Positions 13,093 to 27,535 are shown, counted from the first letter of the stretch. The stretch is 64,000 nt of DNA from Synchiropus splendidus (GCF_027744825.2 NC_071342.1:12233501-12297500); one strand, 5' to 3'. A program made the numbers and translations. The notes: a model not told the origin generated them from the letters alone.

Positions 13093-16000
13093 CATGACGA
13101 CTTGAAGAGCTTGTGATTTCATTGGTCAGATTTGGTTTAATAATACAGCAATGTAAAGGCATCCGTTTTCCAGTGATTCTTTTCTCAAGCTCCGGCGATG
13201 TTTTGAATCTTTGAATTTAGCTTGAATTGATGGAGGCGGGGGAGGAGCCCAGAATCTGCTTCTGTGAGAATAATTTCACGGAATTAAATCGACTTTAATC
13301 ACCGGTGCTTTTTTTACCACACCAACTTGAAAAGTCAAGTTTCTTGAATCAAGGTCAACAGGTTTAAAGCTGCAAAAGTAGGAAAGTAGACCAACAGAAA
13401 ATCTGAAAAAAAAAAAATCATTTTGTCAACTGTATTCTGAACAAAAAACAAGAAAATAAGTGTATGCATGTGTAACTCATGATAACAAAGTTTCTTTCCG
13501 CTGTATTATAATGCAGTGCGGCTCATCATCCCAAAAACAAACTCAATTACTGCTCTTGTAAGGAGCAGTGCGTGAACACATGTTGGTGCCAGGTATAATT
13601 TCACCTTGTTCTAATTCAACAAAACTGTGAGCCGGACCATCTTCAGAAGGTCTATTAATCTTTAAAATGCTGGCTCTCTCCTCGAGCCTCTTTGTTGAGG
13701 TTAATTACTTAATTTTAAGTGGAGCATCACTGTTTGTTCACAGGGACTTAATGGTGTTGACTTACTTAACATGCTCTTGAAAAAATAAAGCTCAGATGAA
13801 TTTATTAAACTAAACGTCCCTTGGTATTTGCATAGTGCAAGCTGCAGAGCTGAGCATCTTGAACTGTCAAGTCCTAAGGAGATATGCAGATGTAGATCGG
13901 TGCATACTGCATGTGATATCGATTTTGTGTGCTTTCTGCAACTCTCTGAAGGAGCACGCTGACACATAAAGGTCACGGCTGCGAGGCTGACGGCCACTGG
14001 AGGCAGCTGGCAGCTACAGAAGGTGCTGCAGAGTGCATTTTCGGCACATGTGCATTGGACAGGTTGTAGAGAGCGATATTCTCACTTACTGCCTGGTGCC
14101 AATAGTGTCTTGACTCGACATGCCGCTCCGAAAGGAGGGCACTGATATGCACAAGGTCGATCCCACACATATGCGAAGAACATATGATGCTGGAAAATTG
14201 GAGCTGTAGCATTTACGCCCACACCAGGGTCCAAATAAAATCTGTTGAGCGATCGCGGCCACATTCCCTCACCCGATGGGTACCACAAACTCCAAAAGCT
14301 TGGGTTAGAGGTTGCAGATATGAATACAAAAGCTGAACATATTTCACGAGGAGTAGGACTGTGATCTATCCACTGCAGTAGTGTTGTACTCAAGTGCATT
14401 TTACAAAGGACTGAGAACAAACTCGACTCGACAACTACTACACTGAAAGCATTTCAGTTCCACATTCATTTTGGGAAAAAAAATGACAACTGCTGCCTTT
14501 TTTTTTGCTGTAAGAAATAGATATATGTGTCTATATGACTAATAGTCTTATACTTCTATATCCAGTTTGGTCTTGGGCACACAAAAAGTGAATTACAATT
14601 CCTCCCTTAATCCTGATTTCCTTAGCCCTCAGGTGCAATCCTCATTCTCAAAACTCAACCTTAGCACTCAAAACCAAGGGCTATGTGTGACTTAGAAACA
14701 ACTTAAAGGCAGATACATCCTCAGACTGCTGGGGAAGCATTACACAAACACAGCATTCAGTCTGTCAATTCAAAAAAAGAAGATTGACAAAAGATTGTAA
14801 CATAACAAAAATAAATGTCATGCAACAGTGGAGTAAATAATCCATAAAATGTGCTAAGATAATACAATGCTTTTCGAAATACTGCTACTGTCCACTCCAT
14901 TTGCAATGAAAATACTTTCATTTTTAGCTCGCTTTCTGTACGGCTTTGGATGCCATTTTTTATTGGATGATAAAGTAGTCTGGCTATTCCTCAATCCTAA
15001 AGTAGATGTCGGCGAATCTCAAAATTGAGGATACTTTTCCTCAAGTCTTGGTCAGTTTGGTGCCAGGTTAGGTGTTCTTGTGTCCATCCATCCATAACAT
15101 AACTTTGTGACATTTCGTCTACTTGTCCTCATGGCGTTTTGCAAGTCACACATTTTTCATTTCAAGTTCCAGACCCTGTGCTAGACTGTGCCCAACCCTT
15201 GCGCTCGGTAACAATTTGGAGTCACTGTCCATGTGACTCGCTGACATTTTGATGCCGATTTCAGTGTTCATTTCCTGATAATGCAACTGAAATATGTTTA
15301 GAACTTTTCAAGTGATTCTGTCAGACACACAATATCCATGGGGAAGGCAGCAAACATGAGAGGTCCAACAGATGCGTGGTGGCATGAACCCACCTCAGGT
15401 GAGTGTCGACGTTAGAATGCAGCACTCCATCGATTGAAAGGTATTTAAAAAAAAAAACGTGGGAGGATCAGTAAAGCATTTTAAAATGTAGCCCGCAAGC
15501 CAGGAAAGTCTGGGCACCTGTGTCCAGGAGGATAACAGCGAAGACGATGACTTTAAAGTGATGTAAAAAGAGGGAAAAAAAGAACTGTCTGGATCGTTAG
15601 TCAGGAGAAAGCATTTGTTGCCTACAAATCAACCTCTTCCGCTAAGACTGCCCTGCAGCCTTTTGCCAACCTTTTAATCCGGAGTAAAACCCAGAAAACA
15701 GCCCCATGGGTTCTGATTTAAAAAGCACGGCCACTTAATTTCTGGTTTTCCTCTCATTAGTGCGGTTGTTTAGACTTTGAAGTGGCATTATTTGCATGTA
15801 ATAGTTATCCCTGTTGAATGTTTCATTCACTTATCTCCTCTTGTGTAATGCTTTGTCTTATGTTTTGCCTTATATCCAAAGCAGAACTCGGTCTTAAGGA
15901 ATCACTCACTAAAATCACATTAGACTGTCGACTTTCCTCAACTATATTTGTTCTATTACTTTTTCCTATGTGGTTGTTGCTGTTGCCAAGCAACCTATGT

Positions 16001-17059
16001 GGTTGCTACTCAGTTGGCTGTCTGCTGTTGACACCGAAAAATATAAATGACAAATCTTTTCTCCAGCAGTGTGTGCTGTTTGAACATATTAGCATCCAGT
16101 TGCTGAAAGACAACAAGTGCGATTTTGTCCTCAAATGTCTCATGAAGTCAGCCTCAGAAATTTAGTGCATTTGATTGTATGTCACATGCACTTATTACAG
16201 TGCCGAGACTGGACTTTTGGCTATTATTGTTATAACAGCATAACTATAAAATTATCACAACATTATGGTTCAAATCAACCCATTCTCACTGCAAGTCTGC
16301 CTTGGTGCTTCAATGGAGTAAAAAGGTCTTCCATCCCCATGTAACGTTCCGAGCAGGAACTTAAATGCATTGGATAGCACAGTGTAGAAAATAAACAAAA
16401 CAGTGAAAAACAGTAAGAAAAATGTTGTGTGACAAGATCAACCATGAGTTGAGCTTCAAATAACCTATGCGATATAATAGATAGTTTTTTTTTAATTCAA
16501 AAATTCTGACAAAATTCTGTCCTGCCACTCCCCCATTCTTGTACCACCTCACTGGCCAGTCGGCTGGTGACCGAACAGGAGCGGTTCAACACAAGTAGAA
16601 ATGATTTTTATTTTGCCACCATTTATTGTATGTACTCTATGTTTTCCTCTTTATTTGATCATTTCTTTGTTGTCCATGATGTTGAAGCATTAAGATCATA
16701 GCGACGTTTCAGAGCAAAGTGTGATCCAAATTATAATTATTATTATTTGAAAAGCAAGGCCAGAAATATAAAAAAAAAACATATATACATGTATTCTATG
16801 CTATTAATGCAATATTTAAAAATAATAGTAATAAAAAAAAAAATAATAATAATTTAACCACATTGGATATATGGTATTCTGCCAGGCACTTTTTGTTTGG
16901 CTTCCACAAATTTTTATTTTGTTGTATCCCAAATAGGATGGCTGGGCATTAATGACAATAACCAATAGAAAAATAGAGAATATTTTAACTTTGGGCAAAA
17001 AAAGTTTTAACTAAAAGAAAGTTTAGCTCAGGTAAGAGGTAGTGCTTTTGAAAAAAAAA

Positions 17060-17330
17060 AAAGAAGATGCTGTGATGAGTGGGATTGGTAGAGATCCAAG
17101 CGGCATGGGTGGGGCCAGATTATGGAGTGCTTTGAAAGTCAATGGCAGAATTTTAAAATGAATTAGCTTTGGAACAGGGCCCAGTGGAGTAGCACACGGG
17201 GAAAGTGACTAGCGCAGTGAAATCAATGAGAGGGGTGATATGTGGTGCAGAGTTTTCGGGGAGTTGTTGACTGCAGGTGAGTTGGTCGAGGACAGTAGCA
17301 ATAAAGATTAGATGTTGACAGTGTCCCCCA
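17060..17330. repeat. Possible interspersed repeat, class unknown
   Basis: The text GGATTATGGAGTGCTTTGAA... style (GCCAGATTATGGAGTGCTTT near 17115, AGGGCCCAGTGGAGTAGCAC near 17177, GGGGTGATATGTGGTGCAGA near 17233) recalls a fish repeat built on phrases such as ordinary AAGTCAATGGCAGAATTTTA at 17136. No second copy was found in the window, and no termini are visible. Confidence 0.3.
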
Positions 17331-18394
17331 TTTTTAAGAATGTAGATGATTTGAGGCATAGCTTGAATCAGTTCTGTGGTAGCAGATGTCATACCCAGGC
17401 AAAAGTGTGTCAATCCTTGTGTTTGACTTTGTTTTTCAATTCAAGCTAAATTCAATCGCCCTAAATGACACAACCTGTTACCACCAATATGTACCATATA
17501 TTTCCACCAGGATTTTTTTTAAACTGTGGTGGAGAAAAAAACAAAATAAATGGAAATCAATCAAGAAGTAGTAAAGAAACAGAGGGGAACGTTTTCTCAT
17601 TTACTGAATTGGTGACAGTAAAAGCTCTAGTTTTTAATGTTGAGAAGTAAATCTGTCTTCGGTCTAAACCGTCACGCTGTCCATCTTTTCATACTGTATG
17701 TCCGGCACGACTTGAGTTGTGTGAGCTGGCAACCGACTGCAGTCATTATCATGTTTCCTTTGGGATTTTGCTGTGAATGACGCGCTGAAATCTGTCATCT
17801 TCATGTCCACCTCCATGATGTGTCATGTGTTATTCAATGTTTCCACTTCGCTTTTATATGTTTGATCACATGAGATTTCGTCTTTAAAAAGAGATCACGT
17901 TTGTGATGCCGTGGAGGCTCTTATTTAAGCCGTGGCTTGTGCCACACTAGTTAATATGTGGCGAAAACCCTGGAATATATACTATAGAATTGACATCATC
18001 ATGCACCAACAGCTGGAGCACCATGTCTATATCATATAAATGTGCAGAGTTCAATCTGCAAAATTGCAGAAGGTTGATACCATCTGATGAAAGATGGGAA
18101 CAAAGTCAATTATCAAAAGCTAAAATAGTTGACTGCTGCAGGTTTCTGAGGTGCAGATGAAGTTGTGAGTCTCAGCGATGCGCGGGAACATTCTGAGAGA
18201 ATCTCAGGGGAATAAAACCCTGAAATGACTTATCTGACAAAAAAATATGAAACCAACCAGCATACCTCGTACCGTTAGTTTCCTCTTCCTTCCTTTTTGG
18301 ATTATTCATATATATGTATTTTTTAACAGGAATATAGTCCTTCTGGTGTACATAAGTATGTAAGTAATCTTGTTCTCTTTCTTCTCTGGAACAG

Positions 18395-18541
18395 GAAGAA
18401 GAGTTGAGGAAAAGCGGCGAGGCCAAATATGCACATCTGAGTCATGATCTTCATGTTTTAATTGAAGTCTTTGCTCCACCTGGAGAAGCTTATTCCCGGA
18501 TGAGTCACGCTTTAGAGGAGATAAAGAAATTCCTAGTTCCA
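18395..18541 (+). CDS. khdrbs2: khdrbs2 exon: end of KH domain and start of QUA2
   Basis: A 147-base, phase 0 exon encoding 49 residues. It begins [20 protein letters not shown] and ends [12 protein letters not shown]. It supplies the last KH strands and the long third helix. The sequence [20 protein letters not shown] matches khdrbs2; khdrbs3 has a different pattern in this stretch (APPAEAYARM and FLIP as I recall the family), which is the main reason for choosing khdrbs2. The acceptor is GGAACAG (18388-18394) and the donor GTAAGT from 18542 is optimal. The first bases GAAGAAGAG are purine-rich, like an exonic splicing enhancer; that role is inference. Confidence 0.95.
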
Positions 18542-19456
18542 GTAAGTCCACGACTTCATTTCTATCTCAACATGAAAGGGCTTATTTACGTCGACTCCAT
18601 TTCCCAACACTGTGAAACTATTTATAACTCTGGCTAGAACTTGTTTGCGTGGATGTGAGAAGTTTTCAATAAGCCCCAAATAGTACCTGCCACATCTCAC
18701 TCATAAAATAGAATGTATTCAGCTATTCTAGTCTGTATGGTACCACTTGCGAGCACCATGTAGCCTAGAGAGCAGCGTAGTAATGAATGCGTATCTTGTG
18801 TACCCTTAGCGGGTCTGAGCTGTAAATATTAATCAAGCTTTGCAAATGTGAGTTGTGCTGCATGAGTTCCCTTTATGGAATTCATGTTTTTTCCCCTTCA
18901 TCACCCCAGTGTTCTTTAAATCAGATCTGATCATTGGGCCAGAAGGATAATCGTCCTGTGTCACACCAAGCGGCTCATATCCAAGTTAATACAAATCATT
19001 AAAAGTTTAGGAGTGGCAGAGGTTCAGGGGCTACTGCTGTCGCCTCGCGAGAGGGGGCTGTTGTTGTTGTTGTCTGAGTGGGTCTTCTTGGGGTACTTTG
19101 GTTTTGTTCCGCACTCCTCAGTGACGCTCGGCTCATTTGTCCAGCATGAATGTGTGTCTGCAAAAAACATGAAAATGCAGTGAAATGCTGATCCGAAGAG
19201 AAAGGACCTGACTGCATATAAGCAACACACACTGATACAATGGAAATTAGATATTGTGTTTTCTAGGACAAGGGTGCTTGCTGAGTTGCCTAGGATATGT
19301 TTTTTTTTTTTTTGTTTTTTTCAAATCAGGTCAGACTTTTTAAATAGGTTATTTAATTTTAGGAGAGCAACACAGTTATGTCTTATATTCACTTAGCTCA
19401 TCCATCTACCTGTTGGATTGCAGAAGAAAAAATAGTTTATATATAGTATAGTTTAT

Positions 19457-19463
<7 letters not shown>

Positions 19464-19530
<67 letters not shown>
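19464..19530. repeat. (AT)n microsatellite
   Basis: About 33 AT units, preceded by imperfect TATAGT repeats from about 19437. It is perfect dinucleotide sequence, with no coding interpretation. Confidence 0.98.
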
Positions 19531-19533
<3 letters not shown>

Positions 19534-22261
19534 ATTTATTTATTGTTTATATTCAGCCACAAATTCCAAATTAATATTTAGATATTTATGCAACCATTGT
19601 TTTTAAAGTCTTTTCCAACGCTGCTTGTGTATCAGTAGCGACTGCCTGTCATCCTCTTAATATTACATGTTGTTCCATGAATACTTTGATAAGATTCAGA
19701 CTTGCCTCCAGGCCACTCCAAAACATTTAAAGGTTCCATTGATTCTTGGAAAAAGGATTGCAACCGTCTTGTGTTATTATTGTGTTGCCAGATGGCTGAA
19801 GCTGAAGCTAGGAGACCCACCGAAGTACAGCAGTTCCACTTAGGCACAAGTCGTGTCAATATGTGTGTTTGCATGTACTGTACTAACAAATCTGCTCAAG
19901 CTAAACAACAAGAAAGTGTTTGTCAAGGGAGCACTTCAATCCAAGATGGCTTCCCCCCGAACGTAAACAGGAAGTTTTCAAATCAATGAAAAGTGCCAAA
20001 AGAGAAATTTGTGTTTTCTTTTCATTCTGTGGGTTTTCCAGTTGCACATGGAAGTTGCAAATATCCGGACACTAGCTTTGAGACTAGCTTTCCTATGTAT
20101 CGCTATCTTGTGTCCCAACTTTGATAACTAGAACACACTGAACTCTACATCATTTCCAGCGCCGACATCCGAGGTAACTATGTGACATCACAATAACCCA
20201 CAACTGAGATGCTGATTTGATGTTTGCAACAAGCTTTCATGTCATCAGGACAAATGGCGGAATGACATCTGTGGGTTGAGGGTGAAACTGAGCAGTTAGA
20301 GTAGGCGCCATGTTTATTTATTTATTTAAAGTAAATAACTAATAGAAATCGATGAACACTGTTCCTTCACCCTTTAATCTTTGTGAAGGTGACGTTTCTT
20401 CTTGCTAGCACTGTAGATAACTGAAACATGGAAAGCATCCAAAGTTCTCTTTAAATTGGTTATGACTCACTCAGTGTTCAGTAAGCTTGTTTTGCAGAAC
20501 CAGAGTCTGGATTTTAGGTTAAAGGTCAAGCATACTGACTTCTTTTTTTGTTTGTTTGTTTGTGTCGCAGGCATTAATGTTGCTGAATTGACAAATATGT
20601 TTTTAAATTCATCAATTGAAGTCTTATTTGTGGAGCTGTGAAGCATAGAGTTTAGCAACATGCCAAACCAAAACGTTGTTTGTTTCATGAAACTAGGAAA
20701 AGCATGACATAAAGGTCTTTGTTGAATAAAGGCCAGCGACTTCCTGTCCAAGTGATTTGACTGGCTGAGGGATGTGAGGCACAAACTATGACATGAGTTG
20801 AAATCTGAACCTGCTGTTGTTCGCTCTTTATTGGCATTATGCTAATACTGTGTCTCAGCGCTGACTCTGCTGACCAGAGGTCTGCGGAAGAACAAACTGA
20901 AAAACGTGTTCAGGTGAAAGGGAAGGAGAAGGAGAGTAAAACACGTCATGCATGGCGGAGTACATCCATGCTGATCTTTAACAGCTGGTTCCTCCTGAAC
21001 AGAACATCACTCATGTCTGTCACTTACTCTTCCTGATTAAGTGTCCTTGAATTACACTAACACAACCTTTACACATCAGTAACAGCATAAAAAAGGGAGT
21101 CGCACTTCATCACGTTGTTCATGCAAGACTCCATATTTGCAGATGAACGGCACATTAGTGCCGACACAGTCGGAGCAGCCGTATCTGCGGAACCAGGTGC
21201 TGGTGTCATCTTCAGGAGCACGACAAGTATTAGAACATACCTGTGTTCCGCATGTTATTTATAATGCCCTCCGTTACTGGGACAGACAGAGGGTTTCTGG
21301 CTGAGTTAAACATGTTGTTTGGTTGAGCCATTATTTCTTCTTTTCTCTTGGGAACCATGAACAACTCCCACTGCTGCCGTGGTCAATGGTCTCCTGCTGG
21401 TGTGACAATGCGCTTGAGAAAATCAAAAGCGTCAGACATGCTCATAGAAATGTGCTGCAGCTGCCAACAAACGCTTCACATGAAGTTAATGGACTTGAAC
21501 GGTCGGTTGGGGCTCGAATGAAGCCATGAAGGATGCACTTGTTCATCTATTCTGTTCTCCTGCCATTTCAGAAGGAATGCAATGTTCCCTGTCTTTTACC
21601 AAAGTACCAGCAACTGCAATTTGCCACATACTCCCTGATGTCTGAGAAAATAAATGTCGACTCCCTGTCATTAGACGAACGCGCTTCACACTGTGCTCCC
21701 ATCTGCTGGAACCAGACGCAAATGTACATTTTCTTTAAAAGAAAGGCACTTTGAGCTTTTAAAAGTCTTCATCATTTTTGACACTTTGAAAGCCCAACGT
21801 GGGGCTCCATACTAATCTCCTGGTCAGATTTCAAAGGCTGCTCGTTACATTGATTTTTAATGCAAATAAAAATGCGCATGGAAAATTGGAGTTTTTCATT
21901 GAACATATAATGTGATATAAATGAGTCATAAAGTGCTGAATGAAATGTCAAGTAGAATTAAAGGTGGCATTTGGGTCTTTAAATGCCGACAGTTCATTTG
22001 TGAAAATGAAACATCAGGAAGGAATTGCAGGTAAAATCTTTTTAAAATCATTTTTATGATGCCATTATTCATAGAACACTGTAATTTGAATACTTTTGAA
22101 ATGTTATTTTTAAGAAGCAAAGGTAAATATCTTTTAACCAACATTTTTGTATGTATGTATGAATTATTATTATTAACAACAATAATCATCATAATCATTT
22201 TATTATTTTCATTTTAAGGACAACAAATAAGTTTTACAGTGTCAATATAACTTCATGCAGG

Positions 22262-22322
22262 CCATATAAATATACAAGCCAAGGGCTGCATGTGGCCCCA
22301 CGGCAACACATTGCCCTGCTCT
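22262..22322. mobile_element. Solo terminal fragment of a hAT-like element
   Basis: CCAAGGGCTGCATGTGGCCC followed by ACACATTGCCCTGCTCTG resembles the right end of a fish non-autonomous element, in which a GGCCGCATGTGGCCC motif precedes an inverted GGGCAA terminus. The same kind of end is found near 57785-57835. No matching left end is adjacent. Confidence 0.35.
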
Positions 22323-22330
22323 GTTGTGTG

Positions 22331-22725
22331 TAGGGGTGTGTATTGGCAAGTATCTTGTGATGCGATACTTATCCCGACACAATACCTTGCAGTAGTGTAA
22401 GTTCATACTGTAATAAAAGCCATCATTTTAAGAGGGAAACTCAGATATTGCAGCACAGTATTATGTGCATGAAAACAAGTTTATTGTTATGACGTCAGGT
22501 CAGTTAGACTTTAGTTACATTTCGCAAAGAAGAAGGAAAGCGTTAGTCTTTAACACATGCCACAAATGCAGCAGCATTTTCAAGTATCTATGTAATAAAT
22601 ATTGATATAGCCGGCGTAAAATATCAAGACAGAATCACACAATCAAGTATTGCGATATTTCAGCAAAAATGTCGCTACAATATGGCGATATTTGAGTGTA
22701 TCAAGATTTTCTTACACGCTAGTTG
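22331..22725. repeat. Interspersed repeat, family 2, copy 1
   Basis: The copy begins near TAGGGGTGTGTATTGGCAAG and ends near GTGTATCAAGATTTTCTTAC. The interior includes AGCCATCATTTTAAGAGGG, AGTTTATTGTTATGACGTCA, ATATCAAGACAGAATCACAC and ATTGCGATATTTCAGCAAAA. A second diverged copy is at 43018-43515 with the same blocks in the same order and orientation. The reiterated GCGATA motifs suggest a non-autonomous DNA element, but the superfamily is not determined. No coding capacity. Confidence 0.65.
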
Positions 22726-23527
22726 AATTCTCTGGAACCTGTTGAGATAGTTACAGTTTTATTATACTGAAAAAGATCCCCACAATGAAAAAGATGATTT
22801 TTTACCTGCTACAATTACACACAGTCATAGAGGATTTTCACTGGCAGTGTTTTGAGAACAGTGTGGTTTCACCACTTTCCACAAAACAAAAAGCCATTAG
22901 ATGTGACTCCATTTCACTCAGATTTTAAATAATCAAAGCTTGTCATTAAAGAGCAAAAAATAATGCCGAGCTCCAAGAACTTCGGTTCCCTGAAGTTTTA
23001 GCGCCATTAGTGTCTCAAATGGAGCCCTCTGATCCAGCATGAAGTCAAATCTGACTGCAGAAATGCTGTCAGAGCTGACAGCTCCGACTTCCCCTGCCTT
23101 GGAAATTATTAAATAAATGCACCGAGGAAAGTAATCGCTCTGTGAACTGATGTTTAGACAGGATCCTATTTTGAGCTGGCGACTGGAGAAACATTCCGTT
23201 GGGGGCAAGAGAGACTAGCAGACATTTAAAGGGATTCATGAGAAAATGAGAGCGAGAGCATAGTGATGTGAATTAATAGTTGGATTCCGGCGTAAAGCTG
23301 GGAAAGTGTCTCAGCCGTCCCACAACTTCACCTCCAAGTCTGTGATTCCGCTTGAGCTTCAAACCTAAGCAACATAATTGCTTCATTCAAGGCCTTCTAT
23401 TGTCACTGAATTGTGTCTGAAACTGTTTGTGTGGTTTCTCTCTGGTACAGGAAAAGACAACACGAGGGTATTTACGCTAGATTGAGCTTTTGTTTTGGTT
23501 TTTGCGTCTCAGTCTTAACACGACATC

Positions 23528-23610
23528 ACAGGTGGGCAATTACATTTCCTATGGGGCCACATTATATGGTGGGGCCTTTGTGAGGGCCATCAAAGCGAAA
23601 GACCGACAAT
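23528..23610. mobile_element. Fragment of a GGGGCCAC-type hAT-like element
   Basis: CAGGTGGGCAATTACATTTC followed by GGGGCCACATTATATGG and TTTGTGAGGGCCATC matches the left-end wording of the element at 57488 (GGTGGGCAATTGCTCGAGGG, GGGGCCACATTC). The right end is not clear; sequence beyond the A run at 23614-23628 is AT-rich and unassigned. Confidence 0.45.
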
Positions 23611-23977
23611 ATTGAAAAAAAAAAAAAAAGAAATTTTAGGGTGAAATTAAAACAAAATTAAGTACAGACATAAATGCTGTAATCGAAAGCTGATATCGAA
23701 AGCTGCGATGATAAAATTGGCTATGTGATTATTTTTTTGATATTTTTCTCATTATGAATCATTAGCATGTGAAGATTATCTGTTTTTGGGGTAAATGGGT
23801 GTGTAATAAAGTGTAATTATGATTTCAACGCACATAATTACAAAAGAATGTGTATACATTTTTGTATAACATTTTTATTTTCAAATAGATTTTAGATTTT
23901 TAGACAATATTTGCAATGCTTTTTCAATTCTGAGAAGCCGTTTTAAATCCACAAAGGAGTGAGCACTTTCCAAAACC

Positions 23978-24003
23978 TTTTTTTTTTTTTTTTTTTTTTT
24001 TTT
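23978..24003. repeat. Poly(T) run
   Basis: A run of 26 T residues ending in TTTGGGAGAT. On the minus strand this is a poly(A), possibly a retroposed tail, but no retroposon body is recognised beside it. Confidence 0.9.
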
Positions 24004-25581
24004 GGGAGATAAACCAATGATTAAATATTACCGGATGACTTTGGAGCACGCAATTCAGCCATTTTGTGCTGGTGAGAAAAGTCTGGGGTTCTCAAAGTCG
24101 GATTACCAGACTGTGTGAAATTGTGTTTAAATGTGACCTTAAAATGGCTGCAAAGTCAAAAAGCCAAGATTATTTTTAGACTATAGGAAAAACAGCATTT
24201 TTTGACAAAGCTCCTGAAAGTTGTTCTCACCTGCGTCAATAACCAAAGCTGCTAACACATGTCTGCTTGCTCTCTTTGTTCACTTCAGAGCGAGTTAGTA
24301 GCACAGAGCTTTGAAGAACGGACACAAATGAGTTCTGACATGCAGCAGGGTGGACTCTCCCTCATTAGGATTAAAGTTTCTGTGCTATTCTTGCTTTGAG
24401 AAGCTGTGACAGCACTAAACCCTGCACTCCTAAATAATGTTTTTCAGGCCAATTTAGTCGCTCTCATGCAATCCTTTCCAGCAGTCCCAGGCCGCTTATA
24501 TTAGTGAAGCAGAAACCTGACAATTGACCAATTATCCAGACCTCAACCACCGCTGCAGGTTGCTCTCTCCTGACTGGTTTTTATGTCACCTCAATTTGTC
24601 ATCTTTTTGTCTTTAACAGCCCAATTTTTCCTGCAATGTTGACAACTTACAGCTGTCTCTTCCTTCTTTGACATCAAGTCACCCAGAGAGCTTTTTTAGT
24701 GCTCTATTATCATGGTGGAAGGTCATTCTACGAAGCCAACTCTTTCTCCCTCTGAAGGTGTTAAATAGCGTCTATCTTCAAGTGGACGTGCCAAAGTCAG
24801 CCTCCCACTTTGCACGTTGATGCATTTGACTTTCAATTTAGGGCGTGCCGGCTTTTCCAGGCCACATTTCCTGACACCGTGGACAAAACATTGCTAACAG
24901 CCTCTGAGGGCCCGTTTATACGGAGCCGTCGCCGACTGCATCCGACACATTTTCTCCAGTTTAGATGCCACCGGCGGGAGAGGTTTGGTGCCAGCTATGG
25001 CACCAATGAGTTCCTACAAATTTGATTTCCTCATGCACAGCTTCTGAACACACCTCGCCATCGGCATGGCTCAGATCAGTGATCTATTCATGCCATATCC
25101 TTGAGTTGATGGACACTGTATGTCACACACCAGTGGCGCTGGCTTTGCTGAGAGGCAGAACATTACGCTGTAGGTATGAAATTTGTCCCGAATGTGTCCT
25201 GTGCCTGAGGCAACCATCAATGCCTGCTCCGTTTTTAAATGTGTTTTCACAAAGTGGGAATCCTCCAGGCTCCAGATGTTTTCAGTGATGCAGACACCAC
25301 GTAAATGCAGCCTGAATTTTCACTTGTCTCCTGGTATATGTAGCACCCCTCAAATGGCCATGCATCTCTCAGGCCACACAAGAGGCGATATACACCATGT
25401 GACATCAAACTACCATCACCCCCACAAGCCCCAATCCGTTCTTTTGGAATGTCACATTTGACTCCATTTTGAGCGCTAATGGGTCAACATGAGGCGTGTA
25501 GGGCTGACTTCAGAGTTAAGTATATTGCAAAACAGTCACTTTCTGACGCCGTGGGAGTGAGAGTTTGCTTCTACTTTTGGA

Positions 25582-25617
25582 GAAAGTTTGTAAAAAACGT
25601 AAAGTTTGTAAAAAACG
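25582..25617. repeat. 18-base tandem duplication
   Basis: The unit AAAGTTTGTAAAAAACGT occurs twice in direct succession. It is a short local duplication within an otherwise unremarkable intron; no function is suggested. Confidence 0.9.
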
Positions 25618-27473
25618 TATGATGCAAACGTATTTCCACACCTCAGACTTAAATCTCGTCGACCCTTGACAACTTTAGGAGCTAAAAATCACCTCGGAAT
25701 TTCCCAGCTAGCTAAGCGAACCAGTATAGCATTCACCAGTTGTAGCCAGAACATGAGTCTTTACCAGGTGGTACGTAATTGTGGCATGAGTTATGATTTG
25801 TTTAAAGACTGGAAAGTGTAGGATTAATAATTTATTTCAATTTATTTTTACATTTCCAATTCCTAAAATCAGATCAGTTTGATAAGATGAACCTACTGAA
25901 ACTGTGGAGTGTGGTGAAACATAGAGTCATGTGTGTTTCACAAAGTCATTACATAAAGAGAAAAGTGAATAAAGGAAACCGATTTAGAAAAAAAAAAGAA
26001 AAAAATCTACATACGGCCCTAATGTTACAGTTTCACAGCGGAGGGTCAGATTTAACTGGTCAACCTTGTCTTCGGTTTCCTTCCCGGTTTAATCTACAAA
26101 TTAAAAGCCTCCTAAACAGCGACCACATCTTCTCTCTCAGGGAGATGTTTCCCACCCACCGAGGGCAGTGAAGCAGCTCCGTTACCCACAGTTCATAGCT
26201 ATAGGTGAGGGCAGGAAAAACACATCCAGACAGACTCCTTTTTTTTTCCATCTTGGTAACACAAACTCCCCTCCACATCTGTTGCTCTAAGATTCTGCCC
26301 ACACACAATAGTCAAACCCCATACGCACGAGACAGATCATATAATTTCACCACTGGAGCTGCTATTTTCTCTGTCTGGCACTAATTAACATTGTTTTATA
26401 TATATAATTCAGGACGGAAGCGTCATGTGACTGCCTACTGTAAGAGCATTAATTCAGTTAATAGAAATGCTATTTTTGCTAGAACACCTCAAGTAAAACT
26501 CATTTAATTAAAATTTGAAAGGAGCTTATTAATAAATATAGTTGTAAAGGTCAGCGAGAATTTAAGGAGCAAAAGCTGCTCTCAAGCTCAAGATGAATAA
26601 TTATAGCTCAAGTATTGTTGGCTTATTGTCAGTGAAGCACTGAGAGCTCAGAGGTTTTGTAATTCTAAGGATAAGCGGGTCACTGGCGAATTATTTATTT
26701 TGTGTGCCGGACAGAGCAGCGGCGGGATTGTGAGAAACCAGTCAACACGAGAAGGAGGAGGAGCAGTGTGTAGCTAGAAACACCAGCCACAACCCGCAAA
26801 GGTCTTCAGGTTATAAAGGTCACATTATTGTCTTTATGCCACAGTCGTGCTTCTCATATTAACCCTTTCCAGAATCAAAGTTCAGCTCAGTGGAGAGTGC
26901 TGGTGTGTACAAGGTCGCGCATGGTCAGAATTAATCTCCGTGAACAAACACTCCGACCGGAGGACTCTCGCAGCATGGTGTTATCTCTGTGTGCTCATGT
27001 TGGCTCCACTGTGGACGGTCCACTGTCACGAGCTTCCACAGATCCATCAGCCGTCAGATAAGCTGCTGGACGTCAAATGAAAAACTTTGTTTATCTCGTT
27101 CAAAGCAGTCGGACGTGTTCATTAGCTGAAATGTTTGTTTCTGAAAATCTGTGCTGATGGCCATTTGTTGAACAATCTCATCGTCAACTGGTTTGAAACA
27201 TTGTCTGAGGCCAACGAACAAATGTGCCCATCAGCTGTTCACTTACAGTGTTGACTTGGTTCCTAAAACTTAGATAGAATGGTTTGTAAATGCTTCTTCT
27301 TTTGACAATTATTAATAAAATGTTGATGCGAAAATGTAGGATTATATTGTACTTTAGAAATGTATGCATATAAATGCATTATGCATATGGAAACAAATCC
27401 ATTTATTCAAACATAACTTTTACCCTCATATCTTATACTTATATGCATTTTATTTGATCACAATCATGGTCTA

Positions 27474-27532
<59 letters not shown>
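27474..27532. repeat. (ATT)n microsatellite
   Basis: About 20 ATT units, followed by imperfect AGTAGTAGTGGTGGT-type sequence near 27549-27610. An isoleucine-rich open frame across it is an artefact. Confidence 0.98.
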
Positions 27533-27535
<3 letters not shown>

